DNA of 64,000 bases, from contig CAVTAP010000013.1 of NCBI GenBank assembly GCA_963732695.1, positions 62,001 to 126,000 of the forward strand, read 5' to 3'. This DNA is from CADEDH01 sp963732695. GTDB lineage: Bacteria; Actinomycetota; Acidimicrobiia; Acidimicrobiales; SZUA-35. Of the stretch, positions 1 to 8,739 are shown piece after piece. Position numbers and translations under genes: made by a program. Below the pieces are notes generated by a model. It was not told where the DNA came from and did not search any database. It was given only the letters and a program-made list of their open reading frames with translations. Each line of letters starts with the position of its first letter. The stretch's first letter is position 1.

Positions 1-319
1 GGTAGCTCTCCTCCACGAAGTCCACCAGCAGCTCCCGCTCCTCCTCGGGCACCCGGTCCACGAACAGCGTCACCCAACCGTGCTTGCCCAGCCCGTAGCG
101 GGTGGGGATGGCCTCGGGGTACGACAGCGCCTGGTCGTGGGAATCGGGCAGCTTCGCCGTCATCGTCGGCCGCTCCGCCCCCGGCCCGCTCACGAACAGG
201 AAGATCTTCTTGCCCACCTTCACCACCCGGTCGCCCCAGGGCTCGTCGGGCCACGCCTCGGGCAGGGACAGGGCGAACGCCTCCAGCGACGTGGTGAACG
301 GCTCCGCATCGTCGGCCAC
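1..319 (-). CDS. MmcQ/YjbR family protein (3' end cut by window)
   Basis: The minus-strand reading frame gives about 106 residues, beginning VADDAEPF and containing DEPWGDRVVKVGKKIF and GKHGWVTLFVD. This is the MmcQ/YjbR (CyaY-like fold) pattern of a conserved G-K-x-F strand followed by a W-V strand. The family is usually about 115-120 residues, so only a few C-terminal residues are missing at the window edge. GTG at 319 is the chosen start; an in-frame GTG at 352 is an alternative. The family is described as DNA-binding-like but has no firm function, so only the family is claimed. Confidence 0.7.
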   Translation of the reverse strand, partial: MADDAEPFTTSLEAFALSLPEAWPDEPWGDRVVKVGKKIFLFVSGPGAERPTMTAKLPDSHDQALSYPEAIPTRYGLGKHGWVTLFVDRVPEEERELLVDFVEESY

Positions 320-414
320 CCGCCCAGTGTGCCATCCCGGGGCCCCGTCCACCGTCGGGGCGGGGGACGCGCCATCATGGAGCCGACACCTGGCGCGAAA
401 GGCGACCGCTCTCC

Positions 415-666
415 ATGGCTTCAGTGCTGCTACTCATCCTCGAGATTTACGTCTTCGTCCTGTTCGGCCGGGTGATCTTCAGCTGGATCCGCCCCGACCC
501 CCGCACCTTCCTGGGCCAGGTCAACGGGGTGCTGCTCATCCTCACCGAGCCCGTGGTCGGGCCGGTCCGGCGGGTGATGCCCAACCTGGGCCCGTTCGAT
601 TTCTCGGTGCTCGTCGTCCTGCTGGTGATCCAGATGGTGCTCATCCCGCTGGCCACCCGTCTCTGA
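415..666 (+). CDS. YggT family membrane protein
   Basis: This 83-residue protein has two hydrophobic segments (about residues 3-23 and 62-82) flanking a polar loop with FSWIRPDP and EPVVGPVRRVMP. That is the YggT arrangement, including the conserved Pro-Val-Arg loop. YggT proteins are integral membrane proteins; in many Gram-positive bacteria they sit near the cell-division (sepF/divIVA) cluster, and in proteobacteria they are linked to osmotic tolerance. Here it stands alone between MmcQ-like and hrpB genes, so the division link is not supported by context. The ATG at 415 is preceded by a weak purine stretch (AAAGGCGA). Confidence 0.85.
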   Translation: MASVLLLILEIYVFVLFGRVIFSWIRPDPRTFLGQVNGVLLILTEPVVGPVRRVMPNLGPFDFSVLVVLLVIQMVLIPLATRL

Positions 667-709
667 GCGTCGGGGCCCGGCAGCTGGCCCCCGCCCCGCC
701 TCGCCCCAC

Positions 710-3199
710 TCAGCGGGCGGCCAGCGGATCCTCGGGCCAGGCGTGCTTGGGGTACCGGCCCCGCAGGTCGGCCCGCACCGCACGGTACGAGCCCCGCCAG
801 AACCCTGGCAGGTCCGTGGTGACCTGGGCCGGCCGGTTGGCCGGCGACAGCAGCTCGACGGCCACCGGCACGCGGTTCGGGCCCACCACCGGATGCTCGT
901 CCAACCCGAAGAGGTGCTGGATTCGCACCGACCACACCGGCCGCCCGCTCTCGTAGCGCACCGGGCGGCTCCGACCTCCGGGTGGGGCCAGCTCGGCCGG
1001 GGCCAGCACGTCGAGCTGGCGACGCTGCTCCCAGCCCAGCAACCCCAGCACCGCCCCGGTGGCGTCGATCCGCCGGAGGTCGGCCACCGACCGGCATCTC
1101 GACAGATCCAGCCACTCGTCGAGCCGGGCCAGTAGCTGCTCGTCGCCCAGATCGGGCCAGGTGGTCGGTTCCTGCTCGTGGAGCCAGGCCAGCCGGGCCC
1201 GCACCGACCCGCCCCGCTCGCCCCAGCGGAGCAGGCCGAGCCCGCTCGACCGCAACCCCACGGCCAGCGCCTCGGCCACCGCCGCCGCCCCCGGACGGGC
1301 CAACGGCTGGCGGTGCAGCACCAACCCGCCCAGCCGCTGCTGGCGCTCGGCCCGCAGGGTGTCGTCGCGCTGGTCCCAGGCCACATGCTCCACCCACTCG
1401 ATCCGGTCGGCCGACGCCGCCAGCACCGTGGCCCGGTCGACCGCCACCGCCCGCCGCACCCGGGCCGCCCGGGGATCCCCGTCGGCCTCGGCCACCACCA
1501 CGAACGGCGCCCCGGCCAGGCGGTCGTCGCCGCCCCGGCCCCCGGCGTCCACCATCACCTCCCGCCCGATCGAGAGCAGGAACCGCCCCGGCCGCTCGGG
1601 ACGGGCCATGCCCACCCGGTCGGGCCAGGCCCGGGTCAGCAACGCCCCCAGCTCGTCGAGCCCGCCGGACGACGGCGCCGCCGACGAGGCTCCGCTGGCC
1701 GACGTCGACCGGCGATCAAGCCGCTGGGCCAGCCGGGCGGCGGGGCCGGCCAGCGACGACCACCGTCGTTCCAACTCGGCCGCCAGGTCGGGCCGATCGG
1801 GCCAGGTGTCGTCGTCGAGGAGGGCGGCCAACCGCCGGCCCAGCTCCCCGCAGCCCAGCGCCTCGGCCGTCAACACGAGCATGGCCAGGCGAGGATGGAG
1901 CCCCAGGCGGGCCGCCCGGTGACCACCCTCGGTGAGGCGCCCGGCGCCATCGGTTAGGCCCAGGCCGGCCAGCAGCCGGTGGGCCGCCTCCAGCCGGGCC
2001 TCGCCCGGATGGTCGAGCAGGGGGAGCGACCGGGCCCACGGATCACCCCACCGGGCCAGCTCGAACGCCACCGGCAGAGGATCGCCGTCCACGATCTCGG
2101 GCGGGGTCGACGGCTCCAGGTGCCGGTGCTCCTCCGCCGACCACAGCCGCCAGCACACCCCCGGCCCCACCCGGCCCGCCCGCCCCCGGCGCTGGTCGGC
2201 GGCGAACGCCGTCACGAACCCGGTCTGCAACCGCCCCAGGCCGGTGGCCGGATCGAACCGGGCTCGGCGCAGCAGCCCACCGTCCACCACCGCCTCCACC
2301 CCGGGCACCGTCACCGACGTCTCGGCCACCGCTGTGGCCACGATCACCCGCCGTCCGATTGCCGGGCTGCCCCGCAGGATCGACCGCTGGACGTCCGCCG
2401 GCGTGCTGCCGTGCAGGCCCAGGCACTCGACGGCCGAACCTGGGCCGGGCCCGCCGACGCCGCGCCGGGCCAGCGCCGCCAACACGTCGTCGATCTCCCG
2501 TCGGCCGGGTACGAAGGCCAGCACGTCGCCGGCCACCGCAGCCAGCGCCGTGACCACCGCATCGGCTACGGCGGCGGGGAAGCGAGCCCGCTCGGGCCGG
2601 GCCAGATGGTGGGTGGACACCGGGAACGTGCGGCCGGGCACATCGACGGCGGCCGCCGCCCCGATCAGGGCGGCCACCCGCTCGGTGTCGAGCGTGGCCG
2701 ACATCACCACGATCGCCAGGTCGTCGCGCAGCGCGGCCCGGGCCTCCAGGGCCATGGCCAGCCCCAGGTCGCTGTGCAGGTTCCGCTCGTGGAACTCGTC
2801 GAACACGACGGCCGCCACCCCCGCCAGCTCGGGGTCGCGCTGGATCCGGTTGGTCAGCACCGCCTCGGTCACCACCTCGATCCGGGTGGCGCCGCTCACG
2901 CTGTGCTCCCCCCGCATCGACAGCCCGACCCTGCCCCCCACCCGCTCGCCCAGGAGGTCGGCCAATCGGGTGGCCGTGGCCCGGGCCGCCAGCCGCCGGG
3001 GCTCGGTCACGATCACCCGGCCCACCCCGGCCAGGGCGTCGACCACGAACAAGGGCACCAGGCTCGACTTGCCGGCGCCCGGCTCGGCCCGGACCACCAC
3101 CGCGCCCGTGCCCCGCACCCCGGCCTCGATGGCGTTGCGGGCCGCCTCGATCGGCAGCCCGGTCACGGGCACGATGAGCTCGGGGCGCCGGGCGGTCAC
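710..3199 (-). CDS. hrpB: ATP-dependent RNA helicase HrpB
   Basis: An 829-residue DExH-box helicase of the HrpB type. Walker A (GAGKSS) is at residues 41-46, the DEFH box at 134-137 and the SAT motif (VVMSATLDTER) near 165. Motifs V and VI (ATAVAETSVT and QRRGRAGRVGPG) lie in the second RecA domain. A winged-helix/ratchet region and the long HrpB-specific C-terminal domain follow, ending near PEDPLAAR. Length matches the family (about 800-850). It is predicted to unwind RNA with ATP in the cytoplasm; its physiological targets are not known. It begins with GTG and is transcribed alone, toward yggT. A long ORF also runs antisense to it, as often happens in high-GC genes. Confidence 0.93.
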   Translation of the reverse strand: MTARRPELIVPVTGLPIEAARNAIEAGVRGTGAVVVRAEPGAGKSSLVPLFVVDALAGVGRVIVTEPRRLAARATATRLADLLGERVGGRVGLSMRGEHSVSGATRIEVVTEAVLTNRIQRDPELAGVAAVVFDEFHERNLHSDLGLAMALEARAALRDDLAIVVMSATLDTERVAALIGAAAAVDVPGRTFPVSTHHLARPERARFPAAVADAVVTALAAVAGDVLAFVPGRREIDDVLAALARRGVGGPGPGSAVECLGLHGSTPADVQRSILRGSPAIGRRVIVATAVAETSVTVPGVEAVVDGGLLRRARFDPATGLGRLQTGFVTAFAADQRRGRAGRVGPGVCWRLWSAEEHRHLEPSTPPEIVDGDPLPVAFELARWGDPWARSLPLLDHPGEARLEAAHRLLAGLGLTDGAGRLTEGGHRAARLGLHPRLAMLVLTAEALGCGELGRRLAALLDDDTWPDRPDLAAELERRWSSLAGPAARLAQRLDRRSTSASGASSAAPSSGGLDELGALLTRAWPDRVGMARPERPGRFLLSIGREVMVDAGGRGGDDRLAGAPFVVVAEADGDPRAARVRRAVAVDRATVLAASADRIEWVEHVAWDQRDDTLRAERQQRLGGLVLHRQPLARPGAAAVAEALAVGLRSSGLGLLRWGERGGSVRARLAWLHEQEPTTWPDLGDEQLLARLDEWLDLSRCRSVADLRRIDATGAVLGLLGWEQRRQLDVLAPAELAPPGGRSRPVRYESGRPVWSVRIQHLFGLDEHPVVGPNRVPVAVELLSPANRPAQVTTDLPGFWRGSYRAVRADLRGRYPKHAWPEDPLAAR

Positions 3200-3260
3200 A
3201 ACCGGCCCAGTCTGCCAGGGTCGGGCCTGCTCCCCGTCCCCGTCCCGCGGGGCACCGGGC

Positions 3261-4256
3261 TCAGGTGTGGTCGATCACGACCTTGCCGATGTGCTGCTGG
3301 CTGGTCAGGTGGCGGTAGGCGTCGGGGGCCTGGTCGAAGGGGAACACCCGGTCGATCAGCGGCTCGATGGCGTTGGCTTCCAGCGCGGCGTTCATGTCGG
3401 AGAACATCCGGCGGCTGCCCACGTACACCCCTCGCATCGTCTGGCACCGGGTGACCAGGGGGAACGGGTTGGTCTCGCCCGCCGCCCCGGTGAGGATGCC
3501 GATGAGGGCGATCTCGCCCCCGAACCGGGTGGCGGCGATCGACTTCGGCAGGGTGCCGGCGCCGCCCACCTCCAGCACGATGTCGGCCCCGACACCGCCG
3601 GTGGCGTCGAGCACCGCCCGTTCCCAGTCCGGCTCGGCCGCGTAGTTGACGGTCACGTCGGCCCCCATCGCCCGCATCCGCTCCAGCTTGTCGTCGCTGC
3701 TCGACGTGATGATCACCCGGGCCCCGGCCGCCTTGGCCAGCTGCAGCCCGAACACCGACACCCCACCCGTGCCCAGCAGCAGCACGGTCTGGCCGGGCAG
3801 CAGGCGCCGGCCCTCCATCAACGCGTTCCAGGCGGTCAGGGCGGCGCAGGGCAGGGTGGCGGCCTGGGCCGACGACCATCCGGCCGGCACCGGGATCACA
3901 CTGTGCCCGTCGGCCACCACCACCTCGGCCAGCATCCCGTCGACCGTGCCGCCCCGGGCCTTGTCGTGGACGGCGGCGAACGGCGTGCCGTCCACCCAGT
4001 CGACGAAGAACGTGCCGGCCACCCGGTCGCCGACCGCGACCCCGCTCACCTCGTCGCCCACGGCGGTGACCACACCGGCCCCGTCGGACAGCGGGATCCG
4101 GTCGCCGCCCAGCCGCCGGGCGATCATGAGGTCCCGGTAGTTGAGCGACGTCGCCTCCACCCGCACCGCCACCTGGCTCGGCCCCGGCTCGGGAGTCGGG
4201 ACGTCCCGCAGCTCCAGCCCGTCGATACCGCCCCCGGTCAGATGGAATGCTCGCAT
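3261..4256 (-). CDS. MDR-family NAD(P)-dependent alcohol dehydrogenase / quinone oxidoreductase
   Basis: This 331-residue medium-chain dehydrogenase/reductase has a GroES-like N-terminal domain (LSDGAGVVTAVG, VGDRVAG) and a Rossmann domain. The nucleotide-binding segment is LLGTGGVSVFGLQLAKAAGA, at about 165-185. The structural-zinc cysteine cluster and the catalytic Cys/His pair of classic zinc alcohol dehydrogenases are not visible, so it is more likely a zinc-independent quinone-oxidoreductase-type enzyme. ATG at 4256 starts the family-like sequence MRAFHLTG; a weak -10-like TACCAC lies six bases upstream. It is divergent from the AI-2E permease gene. The substrate cannot be assigned. Confidence 0.85.
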   Translation of the reverse strand: MRAFHLTGGGIDGLELRDVPTPEPGPSQVAVRVEATSLNYRDLMIARRLGGDRIPLSDGAGVVTAVGDEVSGVAVGDRVAGTFFVDWVDGTPFAAVHDKARGGTVDGMLAEVVVADGHSVIPVPAGWSSAQAATLPCAALTAWNALMEGRRLLPGQTVLLLGTGGVSVFGLQLAKAAGARVIITSSSDDKLERMRAMGADVTVNYAAEPDWERAVLDATGGVGADIVLEVGGAGTLPKSIAATRFGGEIALIGILTGAAGETNPFPLVTRCQTMRGVYVGSRRMFSDMNAALEANAIEPLIDRVFPFDQAPDAYRHLTSQQHIGKVVIDHT

Positions 4257-4413
4257 CCGCCCGTGGTAGCACGCCGCCGGTGCCGCCCACCATCCGGCGG
4301 CCGACGGTGATGCGTTTGGGTCGGGGCCGGGCCGGATAAGGCAAGCGGGCAGCCGGCCGGCCCGATGGCGGACCGTTGCGGCTGACACCGCTGCGGGTGA
4401 GGGGGCCAGAGAG

Positions 4414-5643
4414 GTGCAGACGTCGAACGGATCGGCCCACGGCGACCCCGGCCGGAACTCCCCCGGAGCCGACCAGGCGGCCCGGCCCGACACTCTCGTG
4501 CTCCCGGCCCACCTACAGGCCGGTGCCGGGATCGAGCTGAGTGGCCACCCGCCCGGGGTGCCCGACGGCCAGGGCCCGCTGTCGCCCTGGCGGGACGTGC
4601 CGTGGCGCACGATCGTGGCCACCATCGGCGTCGTGCTGGCGGTGGCGCTGGCCCTGCTCGTGATCCACCTCGCCTCCCGGGTGGTGCTGTGGGTGGTGAT
4701 CGCCGGCTTCTTCGCCGTGGTGCTCAGCCGCCCCGTCGGCTTCCTCGAACAGCGGTGCCACCTCCATCGGGGCCTCGCCATCGCCGTGGTGGTGGGCCTC
4801 ACGCTGGCCACGGTGGCCGGCATGGTGGCGGTGTTCGTGATGCCGGTGCGCACCCAGCTCATCGGGGTGCTGAGCGACATGCCGGGCACGGTGGGTCAGG
4901 CCGCCGAGGGGCAGGGCCCCATCGGCCGTGTGGTCTACCGGCTCCACCTGGAGGGCCAGGTGCGGGACAACCAGTCGTGGTTGCTGGAGCGGGCCTCCAG
5001 CCTGGAGGCGTCGCTGCCCGGTATGGTCGCCCGCACGGCCCAGGGTCTCGTGACCGTGCTCACCATCACGGTGATGACGTGCCTCCTGTTGGGGCAGTCG
5101 GCGGCCATCGGTCGCTCGGCCAGCGTGCTGGTGCCGATCCGCCACCGGGGCTGGGTGACCGCCACCACCCGTGACGCCGGGCGGGCGGTGAGCGGCTACA
5201 TGATCGGCAATCTGCTGATCAGCGTGTGCGCCGGGGCGGCGACGTTCGCCTTCCTGCTCGTGCTGCGGGTGCCGGCGGCGATCGTGTTGGCCCTGTTCGT
5301 GGCCGTGGCCGACACCGTGCCGCTGGTGGGGGCGACGGTGGGCGCCGCTGCGGCGGTACTCGGCGCCCTCCTCGTGTCACCCGAGGCCGGGATCGCCGCC
5401 ATCGTGTTCTTCGTGATCTACCAGCAGTTCGAGAACTTCGTGCTGGCCCCGGTGGTGATGGCCCGCACGGTGAAGATCAACCCGCTCGTGACCCTCCTCA
5501 GCGTGCTGCTCGGCGTCGAGCTGTTCGGATTCGACGGTGCGTTGCTGGCGGTGCCCCTGGCCGGTGCCCTCAACGTGATCGTGAAGGAGCTGTGGCTCCA
5601 CCGGCCCACCGCGCCCGACGAGCTGGTGGTGGTCCGGGAGTGA
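4414..5643 (+). CDS. AI-2E family transporter (PerM/TqsA-like permease)
   Basis: This 409-residue polytopic membrane protein has a polar N-terminal tail of about 60 residues. It is followed by three helices (about 65-150), a hydrophilic domain with LSDMPGTVGQ, and a C-terminal block of helices. The family signature QQFENFVLAPVVMARTVKI appears near 340-358, with LPLVGA-like DTVPLVGATVGA before it. AI-2E family members export small molecules or act in Na+/H+ antiport; the substrate of this copy is unknown. The downstream gene encodes a second, shorter member 34 bases away on the same strand, so the two are probably co-transcribed. Confidence 0.88.
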   Translation: MQTSNGSAHGDPGRNSPGADQAARPDTLVLPAHLQAGAGIELSGHPPGVPDGQGPLSPWRDVPWRTIVATIGVVLAVALALLVIHLASRVVLWVVIAGFFAVVLSRPVGFLEQRCHLHRGLAIAVVVGLTLATVAGMVAVFVMPVRTQLIGVLSDMPGTVGQAAEGQGPIGRVVYRLHLEGQVRDNQSWLLERASSLEASLPGMVARTAQGLVTVLTITVMTCLLLGQSAAIGRSASVLVPIRHRGWVTATTRDAGRAVSGYMIGNLLISVCAGAATFAFLLVLRVPAAIVLALFVAVADTVPLVGATVGAAAAVLGALLVSPEAGIAAIVFFVIYQQFENFVLAPVVMARTVKINPLVTLLSVLLGVELFGFDGALLAVPLAGALNVIVKELWLHRPTAPDELVVVRE

Positions 5644-5677
5644 GCTTCTCGGCCCGCTTCGCCGCCACCGTGCTGGC

Positions 5678-6547
5678 GTGGGTGGGGGCGACCTCGGCCA
5701 CCTCCCGCTGGTGGGCGAGCGGCTGCAAGCCAGCGGCGCGCTCGACCGGTTGCACGATGTGATCGACAGCTTCCCCGACCGGTTGGCCACCGACGACGGA
5801 CCCTTCCAGCGCGCCTTGTTCACCGTGGGAGGCGCGCTCAACGCCGCCTTCTGGGTGTTGCTCGTGACCGCCACCGCGCTGAACGACGGGCCCCGACTCG
5901 TCCGGCTCGCCCTCCGCCTGGCGCCGCCCCGCCGCCAGGCCCGGATCGAGGCCGCCCTGCGGCTCGTGTACCGCTCGACGGGTCGGTACGGGGCGGGCAG
6001 CGCCCTGATCGCCACGATCGCCGGCACGGTCGTCTTCACCATCGCCCTCGTGCTCGGTGTGCCGTTGGCCGCCCTGTGCGGCGTCTGGACCGCCCTGTGG
6101 AACGTCGTGCCCCAGATCGGCGGGTCTGTCGGCGGGGTGCCGCTCATCGTGTTCGCCTTCGCCGAAGGCGGGACGACGGGGCTCATAGCCCTCGTCGCCT
6201 ACCTCGTGTACTGGCAGGTGGAGAACCGGCTGATCCAGCCGATCGTGATCAGTCGCACCGTGGATCTGCCGCCGTTCGTGGCCATGGTGGTGGTGCTGTT
6301 CGGGGCCGCCGTGGCCGGGGTGGCGGGCGCGGTGCTGGCCACGCCGCTGGTGGGCGCGGCCAAGTTGATCGTGACCCAGTGGCGTTCGATCCCCGACGGC
6401 GGCGGGACATCGGCGCTCCGGATGGCGGCCGGTAGGCTCCGCACCGGGACCCGACCGTGGTTGGGCGTTGCGGCGGCTGCGGGCCGCCGCCGGCAGACGG
6501 TGGGCCGCCCGGGGGACTGCGGGGCGGTCGAGGCCGGCGGACGATGA
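5678..6547 (+). CDS. AI-2E family transporter, N-terminally truncated
   Basis: This 289-residue ORF aligns by eye with only the C-terminal two thirds of an AI-2E permease. It begins at LPLVGERLQ and carries the signature helix-loop VYWQVENRLIQPIVISRTVDLPP (residues about 189-211, quoted in part). The first three membrane helices, which the upstream paralogue has, are absent, and only 34 bases separate the two genes. The frame is open back toward the upstream stop, and another frame over the junction reads FAATVLAWVG, so a small deletion or frame change is possible. It may be a fragment or may work with the upstream full-length protein. GTG 5678 is the only plausible start. Confidence 0.75.
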   Translation: MGGGDLGHLPLVGERLQASGALDRLHDVIDSFPDRLATDDGPFQRALFTVGGALNAAFWVLLVTATALNDGPRLVRLALRLAPPRRQARIEAALRLVYRSTGRYGAGSALIATIAGTVVFTIALVLGVPLAALCGVWTALWNVVPQIGGSVGGVPLIVFAFAEGGTTGLIALVAYLVYWQVENRLIQPIVISRTVDLPPFVAMVVVLFGAAVAGVAGAVLATPLVGAAKLIVTQWRSIPDGGGTSALRMAAGRLRTGTRPWLGVAAAAGRRRQTVGRPGDCGAVEAGGR

Positions 6548-6576
6548 CCGCCGCCGGAGATGGCAGAGGGTGACAG

Positions 6577-7851
6577 ATGACGGAGCCGACGTCGGCTGAT
6601 CCCGACGCCCTGGGCCGCTTCGTGGACACGAGCGGCCGGGTACGGGGCGGGTTGTCGGAGCGTACGGCCAGCCTCGAAGGCCTCGTGCGGTGGATCGAGG
6701 CGGGCTGTGTCGATGCAGGCGTGCCCGGGATGGCGGCGCTGGTTGAGCGGCTGACGGCGCTGGCGGTTCAGTGGGAAGTGTCGGAAACCGGGGTGGCCGC
6801 GGTGCGCCGGGCGTTGATGGGCGCCGACGGGGGACTGGGGCCGGTGGCCGGCCCGGTGCCGGTCGTCGTCGACATCGGTTCTCTGGTGGACGAGGGCCGG
6901 GACGAGGTGGCCGACGGCCTGGCCGTCGACCTGATGCGGGCGGGGATGACCGATCCGCTGGCGGCGGTGATCGCGGCCGAGACGGTGCGGCTCGTCGGGG
7001 CCGATCCGTCGTCGACCGTGCACGAGGCGCTGCGACGGGCGACGGCCACGGCCGCCGGGGTGTCGGAGGAGGAGCTCGACCGGCGCCGTCGGGCGTTCGG
7101 GCTGGGCCGGGCGGCGGTGGCGGCGGTGGTGCTGGAGCACTGGGACGAGGCCGAACGGGCCAGCAACGGCTACGGGCACGGGGTGACGCTGGCCGGGCTG
7201 CGCTGGGTGGCCGACGACGAACGGGCGCCCGCCGAGCTGCGGGATGCCGCCTACCGGTTGGCCTCCGATCCGGGCCTGTTCAACGACATCGACGCCGCCA
7301 CCCGCTCCACGGGTGTCACCCCCACCGGGTACGACTGGTCGAAGGCCGACGGGCTGGTCGGGCGGAGCGACCTCGAGGGGTTCGGGGTGCAGGACGGTCG
7401 GATCCGGGCCGTGCTGCCGTGGCGGCTGCTGCTCGATACGGCGACCGACGGGTTCCGCCTCGATGGTGCCGATGGGGTGATCCGGGGGTGGGATCTGGAG
7501 CGGTTCGTGCAGGACCGGCGGATCCCGGTGGTGGTCCGCCAGGCGGCGCGGGAGTTGAACGTCGGCCGGTCCCGGGCCAGCGGCATGCCGGAGACATTCG
7601 TCGTATTCGATCCCCTCGCGGGCCAACCGCTCAGCCTCGACACGGCGGCCCTCGCCGGCCTGTCGGGCGACGACGCTGTGGCCGCCCTGTTCTGGGCCGC
7701 CGCCACCGGTCGCGTGCCGGCCGACGGCCCGGCTCTCGATCCCATCCCCGACCGGGCGTGGATCGACGAGCACGGCACCTGGCGCGACGGCCAGACCAAC
7801 CGCCCCCTCGCTGGCGCGTTTCCTCCCCGGCTGGGGCAGCATGGCGGGTGA
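6577..7851 (+). CDS. Unrecognised protein with two EF-hand-like D-G-x-I/V-x-x-x-D-L-x-x-F modules
   Basis: A 424-residue, apparently soluble protein with no signal peptide. Residues about 1-210 are helical and Ala/Val/Arg-rich. After a motif RDAAYRLASDPGLFNDID (about 225-245) come two similar modules, ADGLVGRSDLEGF and ADGVIRGWDLERF. These have the spacing of Ca2+-loop-like segments known from harpin/HrpF-like and pre-toxin proteins. The C-terminus reads WIDEHGTWRDGQTN. The start ATG 6577 is preceded by GAGGGTGA. Its stop overlaps a GTG of the following HAD gene, suggesting co-expression. The function is unknown; the EF-hand comparison is only motif-level. Confidence 0.6.
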   Translation: MTEPTSADPDALGRFVDTSGRVRGGLSERTASLEGLVRWIEAGCVDAGVPGMAALVERLTALAVQWEVSETGVAAVRRALMGADGGLGPVAGPVPVVVDIGSLVDEGRDEVADGLAVDLMRAGMTDPLAAVIAAETVRLVGADPSSTVHEALRRATATAAGVSEEELDRRRRAFGLGRAAVAAVVLEHWDEAERASNGYGHGVTLAGLRWVADDERAPAELRDAAYRLASDPGLFNDIDAATRSTGVTPTGYDWSKADGLVGRSDLEGFGVQDGRIRAVLPWRLLLDTATDGFRLDGADGVIRGWDLERFVQDRRIPVVVRQAARELNVGRSRASGMPETFVVFDPLAGQPLSLDTAALAGLSGDDAVAALFWAAATGRVPADGPALDPIPDRAWIDEHGTWRDGQTNRPLAGAFPPRLGQHGG

Positions 7852-7853
7852 CC

Positions 7854-8660
7854 ATGGCATCCGATGACCTTCCGCTGCGGCTCGTCGCCTCTGATCTCGA
7901 CGGGACCCTGCTGCGTACCGACAAGACGATCAGCGACCGCACCGTGGCGGCCATCGCCGCCTGCGAGGCCGACGGCGTCACGTTCGTGCTGGCCACCGGC
8001 CGCCCGCCCCGCTGGATCGGCGACATCAGCGACCGGCTCGGCCACCGGGGTGTCGCCCTGTGCGCCAACGGCGCCGTGATCTACGACCTCGACCAGGACC
8101 GGGTGCTGGCCCACCACACGATCGCCACCGACGCCGCCCGCGAGGTGGTGGCCCGCATCCGTCGCCGCTGGCCCGACGCCGTCTTCGCCGTCGAGACCAT
8201 CGATCACCTCGGCCTCGAACCCTCCTGGCCGGTCACGTTCCCGGTGCCCGACAACACCGTCCGGGCCGACGCCTTCGAGCTGGTCGCCGTACCGCCGGTC
8301 AAGCTCCTGGCCCGTCTGGAGGGCCACCCCGTCGAGGCCGCCCTGGCCGCCGCCACCGTGGAGGTCAGCGGCCTGGCCGAGGTCACCTGGTCGGGCGGCA
8401 GCCACCTGCTGGAGATGAGTGCCCCCGGCATCACCAAGGACTTCGCCCTGGCGGAGTTGGCCCTCCGCCTCGGCATCGACGCCGCCTCCGCCGTCGCCTT
8501 CGGCGACATGCCCAACGACATCGGCATGCTGCGCTGGGCCGGCCACGGCCTGGCTGTGGCCAACGCCCACGAGCTGGTCTTGGCCGCCGCCGACCGGGTG
8601 GTGGGCGCCAACGACGACGACGGCGTGGCCGTGGAGCTGGAGCGCCTACTCGGGTGGTGA
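7854..8660 (+). CDS. HAD superfamily hydrolase, Cof/YidA-like phosphatase
   Basis: A 268-residue cytosolic HAD phosphatase of the Cof (class IIB) type. Motif I is ASDLDGTLLRTD (nucleophile and acid Asp at about 14 and 16), motif II is ATGRPPRW, and motif IV is AFGDMPNDIGML, with the catalytic Lys in APGITKDFAL. Such enzymes dephosphorylate sugar phosphates, nucleotides or flavin phosphates; the substrate here is not inferable. The ATG at 7854 is used. A GTG at 7848 forms a GTGA overlap with the preceding gene and would add two residues, so translational coupling is likely. A GC-rich hairpin follows the stop directly. Confidence 0.9.
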   Translation: MASDDLPLRLVASDLDGTLLRTDKTISDRTVAAIAACEADGVTFVLATGRPPRWIGDISDRLGHRGVALCANGAVIYDLDQDRVLAHHTIATDAAREVVARIRRRWPDAVFAVETIDHLGLEPSWPVTFPVPDNTVRADAFELVAVPPVKLLARLEGHPVEAALAAATVEVSGLAEVTWSGGSHLLEMSAPGITKDFALAELALRLGIDAASAVAFGDMPNDIGMLRWAGHGLAVANAHELVLAAADRVVGANDDDGVAVELERLLGW

Positions 8661-8663
8661 GCG

Positions 8664-8682
8664 GCGCCGCCCGTGGCGGCGC
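8664..8682 (+). terminator. GC-rich hairpin after the HAD gene
   Basis: A perfect 8-bp inverted repeat (GCGCCGCC / GGCGGCGC) with a three-base loop starts four bases after the HAD stop codon. There is no T-run. In high-GC actinobacteria such U-tract-less hairpins are often taken as terminators, but that is inference here. Confidence 0.45.
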
Positions 8683-8739
8683 GGGGCAGAGCAATCGACA
8701 TGCTCGACGTCGTCGGATTCGACACGGTCGCCGCCCAGC

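Noticed and set aside
447..1957. Long ORFs on both strands overlapping hrpB
   Set aside because: They run in other frames of a well-supported helicase gene, are full of Arg/Pro/Ala strings and match no family.
3196..4512. A long minus-strand ORF and a long plus-strand ORF across the MDR gene
   Set aside because: The MDR protein explains the region; the other frames are low-complexity shadows of high-GC codons.
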